DNA of 7,850 nt from Verrucomicrobiales bacterium (GCA_023253615.1 JALRFZ010000391.1:1-7850), one strand, 5' to 3'. Shown: positions 1 to 7,683, counted from the first letter of the stretch. Notes: generated by a model from the sequence alone, not told the origin. Made by a program: numbers and translations.

Positions 1-15
1 ACGCTCTTCCGATCT
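1..15 (+). other. Residual Illumina TruSeq adapter (artefact)
   Basis: The first 15 bases, ACGCTCTTCCGATCT, are identical to the last 15 bases of the TruSeq universal (read 1) adapter, in the orientation expected when adapter precedes the insert. The match sits exactly at the sequence end and coding sequence resumes directly after it. It is untrimmed library sequence carried into the assembly, not part of the genome. Joined to the insert it creates an artificial in-frame TAG at 15-17. Confidence 0.95.
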
Positions 16-2228
16 AGCGCGTCGATCTCGCGCAGGCGCTCGTCCTCGCGGTCGATTTCACCGAGGTCGATGATCCCGGACTGCTCCGCGAGGTGACCGA
101 TCTCCTCATCGAATACGGTTTTCTCCGCGAGGCCGACCTCGCCCTCGCCGTGATCAATCGCCTCGAGCCGGGGGATCTCCTCAGTTGGGAACGGCGGCTC
201 TCGGTGCTCGTCACCCTCGGCAATGAATCGACGCTGCGGGCGTTGCTGCGGACCTTGCGGACCGGCGAAGCCGGAGTCGTGCTGCGCGAACTCTCCAACC
301 GCTCGCTCGACGAGCATCTCGATGCCTCGTATTGGAGGTCCATCGCCGCTTTGTTGCGCGAAGGCACGACGCGCTACGGGGAGATCCTCCCGCTCCTCGC
401 CTCCGCCGAGCGCGAGGTGATCACCGCCAGCTCGGGGCTCTGGTCCGAGTGGACCCGGGCCCATGTCCTGACTCGGCTGGGACAAGCGGGCGAAGCGGCG
501 GAAGCGATGGCCCGGTTCCACGCCCGGGCGGATGAACGCTCGCTCGAGCGGGTCCGCTTCCCCGACGGCCTGGAGCTCTCCGTCGATGCCGCCGCGGCGG
601 CCCTCGGCACGGTGTCGGCGGGTGCCGGCGAAGGGGAGGATCGTGCCGCGGATTTCCTTCTTGCCCAGCCCGTCATGCAGTGGGCCTTCGAACTGCCGGA
701 AGGGGCCCGGATCGTGAAGATCGGGCGCGGCGGCGGCAGTCTCCTCGTCCTCGATGATCTCGACCAGGTCTCGGCGCTCGATGCGGCGACCGGCAAGCTC
801 CTCTGGCGGGCCGCCTATCCCCGGCCGGGGGAAAAGCGACGGCATCCCGTGCCCGCCGCCTTCCAGGAAGTCGCGGCTCCGCCGGCGCTCCTTCGCAAGC
901 CCGGGAAACGCCTCGACACGGCCGCGCTGCCACGTGATTTCGCGGTGGCGGGCGACCGCTTTTTCCTCCTCCGCGGGCGTACCCTGACGGCCGGTGCGGT
1001 CTCCGACGGGACGACGCTCTGGACCGCCGCGCTGCCCGCCGCACGCTCCGACCGGAGCGGTCCGGAAAGGTCACGGCAGGATCTGCGTTTCGCGGTGGGC
1101 GAGGGCGTCGTCGTCGCCCTTTCGATCGGCACGAACGAGATCCAGGCTTACGACACCACTACCGGGAAATTGCTCTGGCAGCTCGCGCTGGGGCCGGTCG
1201 GGAGCGCGGAGACGTCTGCCGGTGCTTTCCATTCGCTGAATACCGGAGTCGGCATCCAGGGCGGGCGCGCCTTTGTCTACGGACATGGGGCGGCGATCGT
1301 CGATCTCGCCTCCGGGCGCCCGATCTGGACGCTCGGAGGCGATCCCGCCTCGCTTTTTCCACTGGTACTCCGTCCGGATCGCGAAGAGGAGCCCGTGGCG
1401 GTGGCTTCGACCGAGCCCCCGGCGGGGGACATCGGGACCGCTCCGAGGCCGACGCTGGCCACGTTCGGTGAGTTGACGCGTTTCGATTTCCAGGCCACCG
1501 CCGGTGGAGGCCAGCTCGAGCCACGGGTCTTTCTCGGTGGAGATGCGACCCTCTTGAGTCCCGCCCAGTACTGGGTGCAGTCGCGCGGAGAGCAGGGCGG
1601 GCCCGCCTTCGGGATGCTCTCGCCGGGCAATCTGTGGCTGATGCAGGATGGCAAAGTGCGGCGCATTTCCAGCGACCTGCCGGTGGCCTCCCGCGAGCTC
1701 TCCATGACCGGTACCTGGATCGGGCGCGCGGGCAACCACCTCTGGTTCCTCGAAGGTTCGATCCTGAATCACGCCGATTTCGGGCGCGAGCGGGTCTCGC
1801 GTCTTTCCCTCCACGATCTCGGCGATCCCGCCTTCCTCCGGGCCACCGTGGTGGGCAATCAGGTGATCGTGCGCGGTGCCGCGGCGATCCGGGTGATCAA
1901 CGCCCTCAGTGGCGAGGTCCTCGGTCAGGCGACTTTCCCCACGACCTTGCTCGACTACCTCGGTGCTTTTCCGGAGGAATTCACCCCGGGTGCGGCGAAC
2001 CCTGCCGGCGGGGATTTCGCCTGGCAGGGCCGGTTTTACCGCAATGAGACGACTGCCGCCGGCATCGCCCTGCCGGTGGGCGATCTCGTCGAGGGTTTGC
2101 AGTATCACACTGTCTTCGGGCGTCGGCTCGTCGTTTCGCTGGGTCGTGCCGACGACGATTCCGATCCGCCCCCGCCCGCTCCGGGCGCACCCGGCGGCGC
2201 GCCCGCGGTGGCGCCGACACCCCGTTGA
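16..2228 (+). CDS. PQQ/BamB-like beta-propeller protein with helical-repeat N-terminus (5' partial)
   Basis: The first whole codon is CGC at 18-20, giving 736 visible residues; the true start is lost beyond the contig edge. Residues before the GTG at 93 are plainly coding in the same frame (RVDLAQALVLAVDF), so that GTG is not the start. Residues 1 to about 205 look all-alpha and include a TPR-like pair near 142-165. From about 215 a beta-propeller follows, with PQQ-type repeat motifs LDAATGKLLW (254-263), YDTTTGKLLW (378-387), VDLASGRPIW (428-437) and a weaker INALSGEVLG (627-636). The last 25 residues (712-736) form an acidic then Pro/Ala/Gly-rich tail. Propellers of this type usually serve as protein-binding scaffolds; enzyme activity as a quinoprotein dehydrogenase is not indicated. 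There is no cysteine in the visible part, which suits a periplasmic site, but the signal peptide, if any, is off the contig. It is the first gene of the visible operon, 12 bases before the DUF58 gene. The family assignment is good; the function is unknown. Confidence 0.85.
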
Positions 2229-2240
2229 GACCGCTCCTCC

Positions 2241-3161
2241 ATGTCCGACACGCCTTCAGCCTCTTCCCGCGAAGAATTGTTCGATGCCGAGTTCCTCGAC
2301 CGGCTCCGGGCGCTCTTCCTGCGCCTGCGGAAACGGAAACAGCTCCGGCGCAAGGGCCTGCAGAACACGCCCGCAACGGGATTTACGCGCGAGTTCAAGG
2401 ATTTCCGCCATTACACCCCGAAGGATGATTTCCGTGCGATCGACTGGCGGCTCTATGCACGGCTCGATCGTCTTTTCATCCGTCTCTACGAGGAGATCCA
2501 GGAGTTCCACGTCCACATCGTCGTCGACACGAGCGCCTCGATGGTGGAGCCCTTTCCGGAAAAGCGGCTCACGAGCCTGAAGCTCGCCGTGGCGCTCGCC
2601 TACATGGGGCTCGTCGGTCATCACCGCGTCAGCCTCCACGGGATCGGCGCCAGTCTCGCACCGCCTCCGCCACCCATGAAAGGGCAGGGGAGTCTGCAGC
2701 GCGTCCTCGATTTCGCCCGCGATCTCGAATACGGCGGGCTCACCGACCTCGAGCGCTGTTTCCAGGATTTCCAGCCGGGGAAGCGGCGCTACGGCATCAT
2801 CTTCGTCATCTCCGACCTCTACGGCCGCGACATCGACGAGGCCCGCGAAGCCATCCGCCATGCCTCGGCCTGGCCCGGCGAGATCCATTTCATCCAGGTT
2901 TTCCATCCCTGGGAGGAAAAGCCCGATGTCGAGGGCGAGATCGAGCTCTACGACGTGGAGACACAGGAATACCGCCGCCTCTGGTTCACCCCGGGCGACC
3001 GCGAGCGTTACGAGAAGCGCTTCGGCCAATTCCTCGACGACATTGAAAAAACCTGTCAGGCCCGCCAGATCGATTACCAGCGCTGGTGCACCGACCATCC
3101 CTTCGACGAACTCTTCCTCGACCTGCTCTCGCGGGGCTCGGCTCTCGCCGGCAATTCCTGA
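2241..3161 (+). CDS. DUF58 domain protein (VWA-like, MoxR-associated type)
   Basis: This 306-residue protein is a short DUF58 form without membrane helices, so it is probably cytosolic. The family signature is clear: EFKDFRHYTPKDDFRAIDW at 51-69, then YEE at 83-85, leading into a VWA-like fold whose first strand ends in the metal-site motif D96-T-S98-A-S100. GGLTD at 165-169 could supply the metal-site threonine (T168), and VISDLYGRD (189-197) is the later strand and loop, with SD replacing the usual TD. Residues 141-145 are five prolines in the loop before helix 152-163. DUF58 proteins are commonly encoded beside MoxR AAA+ ATPases and are thought to act as their partners or adaptors; that role is inferred here. 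The ATG at 2241 fits the usual family N-terminus (EFLDRLRALFLRLRKR). No strong Shine-Dalgarno is seen, so translation may be coupled to the gene 12 bases upstream. It has three cysteines, unlike its cysteine-free neighbours on either side. Confidence 0.93.
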   Translation: MSDTPSASSREELFDAEFLDRLRALFLRLRKRKQLRRKGLQNTPATGFTREFKDFRHYTPKDDFRAIDWRLYARLDRLFIRLYEEIQEFHVHIVVDTSASMVEPFPEKRLTSLKLAVALAYMGLVGHHRVSLHGIGASLAPPPPPMKGQGSLQRVLDFARDLEYGGLTDLERCFQDFQPGKRRYGIIFVISDLYGRDIDEAREAIRHASAWPGEIHFIQVFHPWEEKPDVEGEIELYDVETQEYRRLWFTPGDRERYEKRFGQFLDDIEKTCQARQIDYQRWCTDHPFDELFLDLLSRGSALAGNS

Positions 3162-3178
3162 GGACCGCGCCGCCGCCC

Positions 3179-5029
3179 ATGGAATTCCTCAACCCAGGCT
3201 CTCTCTGGCTCCTCCTCCTCGGGATCATCCCCGTGGTGCTCTACCTCGTGCGCCGTCGCTCGAAGAAAGTGCGCGTCTCCACGCTCGTCTTTTTCAAAAC
3301 CCTCGCCCGCGAGCACCAGGAATCGGCGTGGCTGCGGCGGCTGAAACGCTGGCTCTCGCTGGCGATGACACTGCTCCTCCTCGCCCTCGCCGTCTTCGTC
3401 CTCTCGCGCCTCATCGTGCGGCAGGATGACGCCGACCGCTACCGCACCGTCGTCGTCCTCCTCGATCGCTCCGCGTCGATGGAGGTGAAGGATGAAAACG
3501 GGGAAAGCCGTCTCGAAGCCGCCAAACGCATCCTGCGCGACCGGCTCACGAAGGTGCCGGAGGAAGTCGGCATCGCCCTCGTCGCCTACGATCAGCGTTC
3601 CGAGGTGCTCCAGCCACGCACCACGAAACGGCGCGAGCTGCTTTCCCGCCTCGATTCGATCGCGGTCCGTCCCATCGCCGGCCGTCCCGATGCCGCGATC
3701 GAGACCGCCCGCATGATCGCGGGGCTCGAGCCGCCCGCGGCGATCTGGCATCTGAGCGACCGCCTCCTCGGGGATGCCGGAGAGGGCCTGCCGCTGCACG
3801 AGCTCAATCTCGCCCTGCCCGGGGTCGTCAATGCCGGCATCACCGCCGTGTCGCTGCGCGGTGTGCCGCTCGAACACGCCCGCTATGATGTTTTTGTCAG
3901 GATCGCCCTGAACCGCGATGCGCCGGCCCCGCTCCGCACGAAGCTGCAGGTCTCCGTGGGCGGCATCCCGAGCCAGATGCGCGAGCTCGATCTCGAGCCC
4001 GGAGCCGAGACCACTCTCACCTTCCGCATCAATGGTTCGCGGGATCAGATCCTCCGCCTCGCCCTCGCGGGGGAGGGCGACGCCTTCCCGCCCGACGACG
4101 AGGTGACCCTGCCCTTGCCGGAGATCCGTCCGATCCTCGCGGCCTGGATCCGCCCTGACGAGAGCGAGGATCCCTACACCCGCTTCGCCCTTTCCTCCCT
4201 GCAGGAATCGGGCACCTTCGAGCTGCTCAAGGGTGGTCCGCAGGCCTGGCCGCTCTCCGAGAAGGTCGATGCGGTGATCTTCGACGGATGGCTGCCCGCG
4301 GAATGGCCCGCCGGGACCCCGGCGATCGTGCTGAATCCTCCCGATTACGCCGGACCGGTCGTCGCGAAACGCTTCGCCGCGCCCGTTCCCCACGATTCCG
4401 TCCGTGTCGGGATGGAGGATCATCCCGTGCTTTTCCGCGTCAGCAGCAGCCGGGTCGCCCTCACCCAGACCGGGATCTACGAAGCGCGGGGATCGCTCGA
4501 GCCGCTCTGGTTCGCGGGGAACGATCCCGTGCTCTCCGCCGGCGAGGTCGGGGGTGAACGCATCGTGGTGATGGGATTTTCGCCGGGGCTTTCCGAGCGG
4601 CTCCCTCTGACCGCGTCGTTTCCGATTCTGATGGGCAATGCGCTCTTCTGGGCGGTGAACCAGGAGGAGCGCGGCGGCTCGAACCGGCTCTATCGCTCGG
4701 GTGAGCTCGCCCCCGTTACCGGCGGCACGATCACCTGGACGGAGAGCGGGGGAGGGGTGCGCCGGGCCACCCTGCCGATCACCTCCGACGTCGTGGAGAT
4801 GGACCGCCGCGGGATCTGGGAGACCGACACCGGCCTGCGCGGGGCCTCGCATCTGCTCTCGCGCGAGGAGACCGATCTCCCTGCCCGGGGCGAAGGGGAG
4901 GAAGGTGATCCCGCCTATTTCGCCACCTCGAACCGCTTCGCCGGCAATTTGAAACTCTGGCTCCTCGCGGCGGTCGCGATGGTGCTCTTGCTCGAAAGCT
5001 GGCTCTTCCACCGACACGCCGTCTACTGA
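3179..5029 (+). CDS. BatA-like membrane protein with VWA domain
   Basis: The product has 616 residues. The N-terminal double-transmembrane BatA-type domain is typical: FLNPGSLWLLLLGIIP opens helix 1 (about 8-24), a basic loop with the conserved VSTLVFFK stretch follows (33-40), then helix 2 (about 59-79). A VWA domain follows, with D96-R-S98-A-S100 as metal-site motif. The threonine position reads GRPD (168-171) and the later acidic loop reads LSDR (S193, D194), so the metal site looks incomplete. Residues 215 to about 320 look like an Ig/CARDB-type beta domain ending in AFPPDDE. After that comes an alpha/beta region with VIFDGW (366-371) and RIVVMGFSPGLSERLPL (from 461). A C-terminal helix spans about 593-610. 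The basic loop suggests that VWA and later domains face the periplasm. The ATG at 3179 was chosen because the family begins at MEFLNPG; a GTG 93 bases upstream would add a basic shadow peptide inside the DUF58 gene. GAGGA at 3160-3164 is rather far upstream for a ribosome binding site. It is not the Bacteroides batA itself, so no symbol is given. Confidence 0.9.
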   Translation: MEFLNPGSLWLLLLGIIPVVLYLVRRRSKKVRVSTLVFFKTLAREHQESAWLRRLKRWLSLAMTLLLLALAVFVLSRLIVRQDDADRYRTVVVLLDRSASMEVKDENGESRLEAAKRILRDRLTKVPEEVGIALVAYDQRSEVLQPRTTKRRELLSRLDSIAVRPIAGRPDAAIETARMIAGLEPPAAIWHLSDRLLGDAGEGLPLHELNLALPGVVNAGITAVSLRGVPLEHARYDVFVRIALNRDAPAPLRTKLQVSVGGIPSQMRELDLEPGAETTLTFRINGSRDQILRLALAGEGDAFPPDDEVTLPLPEIRPILAAWIRPDESEDPYTRFALSSLQESGTFELLKGGPQAWPLSEKVDAVIFDGWLPAEWPAGTPAIVLNPPDYAGPVVAKRFAAPVPHDSVRVGMEDHPVLFRVSSSRVALTQTGIYEARGSLEPLWFAGNDPVLSAGEVGGERIVVMGFSPGLSERLPLTASFPILMGNALFWAVNQEERGGSNRLYRSGELAPVTGGTITWTESGGGVRRATLPITSDVVEMDRRGIWETDTGLRGASHLLSREETDLPARGEGEEGDPAYFATSNRFAGNLKLWLLAAVAMVLLLESWLFHRHAVY

Positions 5030-5038
5030 GATCCCGGA

Positions 5039-7651
5039 ATGGACTGGTTGTATCCCCACGCCCTCTTCTTGATCCTGCCCGCACTCGCCCTGCTGGTCTG
5101 GTTCGACGCGCGCTCGACCCATCCGATGGGGGCCGCGAGACGACGTTGGCTGCTCTTCACCCGCGCGATCCTCGTCCTCCTCGCCCTCCTCGCGATCGCC
5201 TCGCCGGCGCGGCTCATGACGAGCCGGGATCAATCCGTGCTCTTCCTCCTCGATCACAGCCGCAGCCAGGGCGAGGCCGGGCTGCGGTCGGTCTACGAGG
5301 CCGCCGCCCGACTCCAGGAGCGGCTCGGTGCGGGGGCGGGCGTCGGCCATGTCGCGGTCGGAGCGGAAGGGCGGCTCCTCGTGCCTCCCGGCGGCCGGGG
5401 CGGACTCCCGGATGCCGCCGCGGCAACGCGTCTGATGGAGGAGATCGGTGCCTCGTCGAATTTCGAGCGGGGCGCCCTCCTCGCCCGCGGTCTCTTCCCC
5501 GCCGGGTCGAGTCGGCATCTCATCCTCGTCGGCGACGGCGTCGAGACCCGGGGATCCCTCGTCAACGCCGCGAAAGAGGCCGCCGTCGCGGGCATCAAGA
5601 TCCATGCCCTCGGCGTCACCGGAGCGATCCAGCCCGATGTGCGGGTGACCCGTCTCGCCACCTCGCAATCCCGGCTCAATGAAGGCGCCAGCCTCGATCT
5701 GACCGCCACGGTGGAGGGCTCGCTCGCCGGACCCGGCAAGCTCCGGCTTTTCGAAAATGGCGTCGAGGTCGATGCGGTCGACATCGATCTGAAGGCGGGA
5801 GAGCTTTTTTCCCATCGCTTCACCCGCGTCCCGGAGAAACGGAACATCTACAACTACCGCGCTGTCATTGAGGGCTTCGAGGGGCGCGACGCCATCCCGG
5901 AAAACAACGAATCCCTCGCCATCGTCGATGTCCGTGGCAAGCCGCTCTTCCTCTACGTCGAAGGCGAGGAAGGCGAGTCGCGCTACCTCGTCGGGGCGAT
6001 GGAGAAGGAAGGCATCCGCCTCGACGTGCGCTCGCCCGAGGGATTGCCCGGGTCGCTGCAGGAACTCGCCGGTTACGACGGCATCATTCTCTCCGACATC
6101 CCCGCCCATCGCATCGGCGAGGGCCGCATGACCGCGATGCGCGACTACGTCGAAAAACTCGGCGGCGGATTCGTGATGATCGGCGGGATGAATTCCTTCG
6201 GTGTCGGCGGCTATTACCGCACTCCGGTCGAGGAGATCCTGCCGGTGAAGCTCAAGGCCCCGGACCAGGAGGAATTCCAATCCTCCGCCCTCGCCCTCGT
6301 CATCGACCGTTCCGGCTCGATGGCGGGCCAGAAGATCGAGATCTGCAAGGCCGCCGCCGTCGCCAGCGCCGAGCTGCTCACGAACAAGGATTTCATCGGC
6401 GTCTACGCCTTCGACTCCCAGGTCCACGAGATCGTGCCGATGACGAAGGTCACCTCCATCAGCACCATCGCCAGCCAGATCGCCCTGATCGGCTCGGGTG
6501 GCGGCACGAACGCCTACCCCGGCATCGTCCGGGCCCGCGAAGAGCTGAACCGGGTGAAGTCGAAGATCAAACACATGATCGTCCTCACCGATGGCCAGAC
6601 CTCGGGCGAAGGCTATCAGGCGCTCGCCTCGCAGTGCCATGCCGAGGGCATCACCATCTCCACCGTCGCCGTCGGGGCGGGCGCCCAGGTCGGGCTGCTC
6701 CAATCCATCGCCGCGGCCGGCGGCGGGCAGAGCTACGTGACGATGGATCCCACCTCCATCGTCCGTATTTTCACCCAGGATACCCTCACCCATACCGGGC
6801 GCATGATCCGCGAAGAGGCCTTCGAGCCGAAGCTGGTCGAAAAACATCCCATGCTCCGCGATTGGGAGGATGGCCAGGCCCCGCCCTTGCTCGGCTACGT
6901 GAAGACGAACCGGAAGGCGACCGCACAGATTCCGCTCGTCACCGACACGGGAGATCCGCTGCTCGCCCACTGGCGTTTCGGACTGGGGAAAGTCACCGCC
7001 TTCACCTCCGACTGCAAATCCCGCTGGGCCGCGCTCTGGGTTTCCGATTGGGAAGGCTACAGCCGACTCTGGTCGCAGATCCTTCGCGAGACCGCCCGCG
7101 CTCCGCAGGGGCTCTTCATGGATCTGCGGCTCGAGGAGGAAGGCTCCGAGGTGAAGGTCGCCGTCGATCTCGCCGAAGACGCCGCGACCCGGCGCGACGG
7201 AGCCACCGTCGAGGCGGATGTCTTCCATGTGCCTGCCAATGCCCTCGGTTCGACCATGACGACGATCGCCACGCTCACGCTCGGGCAGGAAGGCCCCGGC
7301 TGGTATGGCTCGCGTTTCCGCCCCACCGATCCCGGTGTCTACCTCGTGCGCGCCCGTTCCGAATCCCAGATGGTTTCCGCCGGCCACGTCCACAATCCCT
7401 CCACCGAGGTCGCGACCGGGCGGATCGACGATGCCTTGCTAAAAGAGGCCTGCAAGATCACCGGCGGCACGTATCTGGAAAACGCCGACTCCCCCCTGGA
7501 GCTGACCGGACAAGACGTCGCCCGCTATGTCGAACTCTGGCCCTGGCTGATGTTGGCGTTTCTCGCGGTCTTTCTCATCGATCTCGCGATCCGGCGTTGG
7601 GAGAACGTCCTCGGTGTCGTCGATCTCTTCAAGCCGCGGCGGGTGGCCTGA
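5039..7651 (+). CDS. Large membrane protein with two VWA domains and a GATase1-like domain
   Basis: The product has 870 residues. Two N-terminal helices (about 8-22 and 38-56) flank a basic loop, as in the preceding BatA-like protein. The first VWA-type domain has D72-H-S74-R-S76 and a VGDG loop (164-167), with S140-N141 where threonine is usual. A beta-rich segment ends near NNESLAIVDV. Residues 300 to about 405 form a class-I glutamine-amidotransferase-like domain, with GGGFVMIGGMNSFGVGGYY starting at 375 and EEILPV at its end, as in the GATase1-like family found in such proteins. It holds no cysteine, so it cannot be a normal glutaminase. The second VWA domain has all canonical metal-site elements: D423-R-S425-G-S427, T490 in GGGTNAYPG, and T517-D518-G519. 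A beta-rich region with RWAALWVSDW follows, then a C-terminal helix (about 833-850) and a basic cytoplasmic tail. The protein probably spans the inner membrane with most of its mass in the periplasm. The ATG at 5039 is 9 bases after the previous stop. It probably cooperates with the neighbouring DUF58 and BatA-like proteins and an unseen MoxR ATPase. The substrate is unknown. Confidence 0.9.
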   Translation: MDWLYPHALFLILPALALLVWFDARSTHPMGAARRRWLLFTRAILVLLALLAIASPARLMTSRDQSVLFLLDHSRSQGEAGLRSVYEAAARLQERLGAGAGVGHVAVGAEGRLLVPPGGRGGLPDAAAATRLMEEIGASSNFERGALLARGLFPAGSSRHLILVGDGVETRGSLVNAAKEAAVAGIKIHALGVTGAIQPDVRVTRLATSQSRLNEGASLDLTATVEGSLAGPGKLRLFENGVEVDAVDIDLKAGELFSHRFTRVPEKRNIYNYRAVIEGFEGRDAIPENNESLAIVDVRGKPLFLYVEGEEGESRYLVGAMEKEGIRLDVRSPEGLPGSLQELAGYDGIILSDIPAHRIGEGRMTAMRDYVEKLGGGFVMIGGMNSFGVGGYYRTPVEEILPVKLKAPDQEEFQSSALALVIDRSGSMAGQKIEICKAAAVASAELLTNKDFIGVYAFDSQVHEIVPMTKVTSISTIASQIALIGSGGGTNAYPGIVRAREELNRVKSKIKHMIVLTDGQTSGEGYQALASQCHAEGITISTVAVGAGAQVGLLQSIAAAGGGQSYVTMDPTSIVRIFTQDTLTHTGRMIREEAFEPKLVEKHPMLRDWEDGQAPPLLGYVKTNRKATAQIPLVTDTGDPLLAHWRFGLGKVTAFTSDCKSRWAALWVSDWEGYSRLWSQILRETARAPQGLFMDLRLEEEGSEVKVAVDLAEDAATRRDGATVEADVFHVPANALGSTMTTIATLTLGQEGPGWYGSRFRPTDPGVYLVRARSESQMVSAGHVHNPSTEVATGRIDDALLKEACKITGGTYLENADSPLELTGQDVARYVELWPWLMLAFLAVFLIDLAIRRWENVLGVVDLFKPRRVA

Positions 7652-7675
7652 GGTGCCGGCGGGCTCCGCGTCAGG
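7647..7675. terminator. Weak candidate hairpin at convergent gene ends
   Basis: CCTGA (7647-7651) can pair with TCAGG (7671-7675), and GCGG (7659-7662) with CCGC (7666-7669) inside it around a three-base loop. The outer stem is partly a trivial result of both genes ending in CC-TGA. No T-tract follows on either strand, so this is not a classical intrinsic terminator. It is listed because transcription from both sides must end near here. Confidence 0.2.
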
Positions 7676-7683
7676 GCTCCGCG
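7661..7683. repeat. 10-base direct repeat between convergent genes
   Basis: GGGCTCCGCG occurs at 7661-7670 and again at 7674-7683, separated by three bases that are the complement of the minus-strand stop codon. The first copy lies in the gap between the two genes; the second lies within the last codons of the minus-strand gene. It may be a small tandem duplication. No function is evident. Confidence 0.6.

Noticed and set aside
375..405. Glutamine amidotransferase activity for the double-VWA protein (these are protein residues, at about 6161-6253 in the window)
   Set aside because: The fold looks class-I-like, but the domain has no cysteine nucleophile, so catalysis was not claimed.
1071..2108. 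Minus-strand open frame opposite the propeller gene
   Set aside because: Same in-register antisense effect; it ends exactly at a sense TCA codon (1071-1073) and shows no family signature.
93..2228. Quinoprotein (PQQ-dependent) dehydrogenase
   Set aside because: Only the generic propeller repeat motif is present; a helical-repeat N-terminus and the VWA operon context fit a BamB-like scaffold better, and no heme-binding CxxCH occurs.
2256..3098. Minus-strand open frame opposite the DUF58 gene
   Set aside because: In-register antisense shadow ending at the sense TCA codon for Ser6; the DUF58 signature on the plus strand is unambiguous.
3086..3178. N-terminal extension of the BatA-like protein from a GTG inside the DUF58 gene
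   Set aside because: The extra 31 residues are Arg/Pro-rich and are the out-of-frame reading of DUF58 codons; the family N-terminus starts at the ATG at 3179.
3074..7393. Minus-strand open frame of 1439 codons
   Set aside because: It is codon-in-register antisense to two well-recognised genes. Its translation is a low-complexity mix rich in Gly, Arg, Glu and Asp with no recognisable domain, and codon bias explains its openness.
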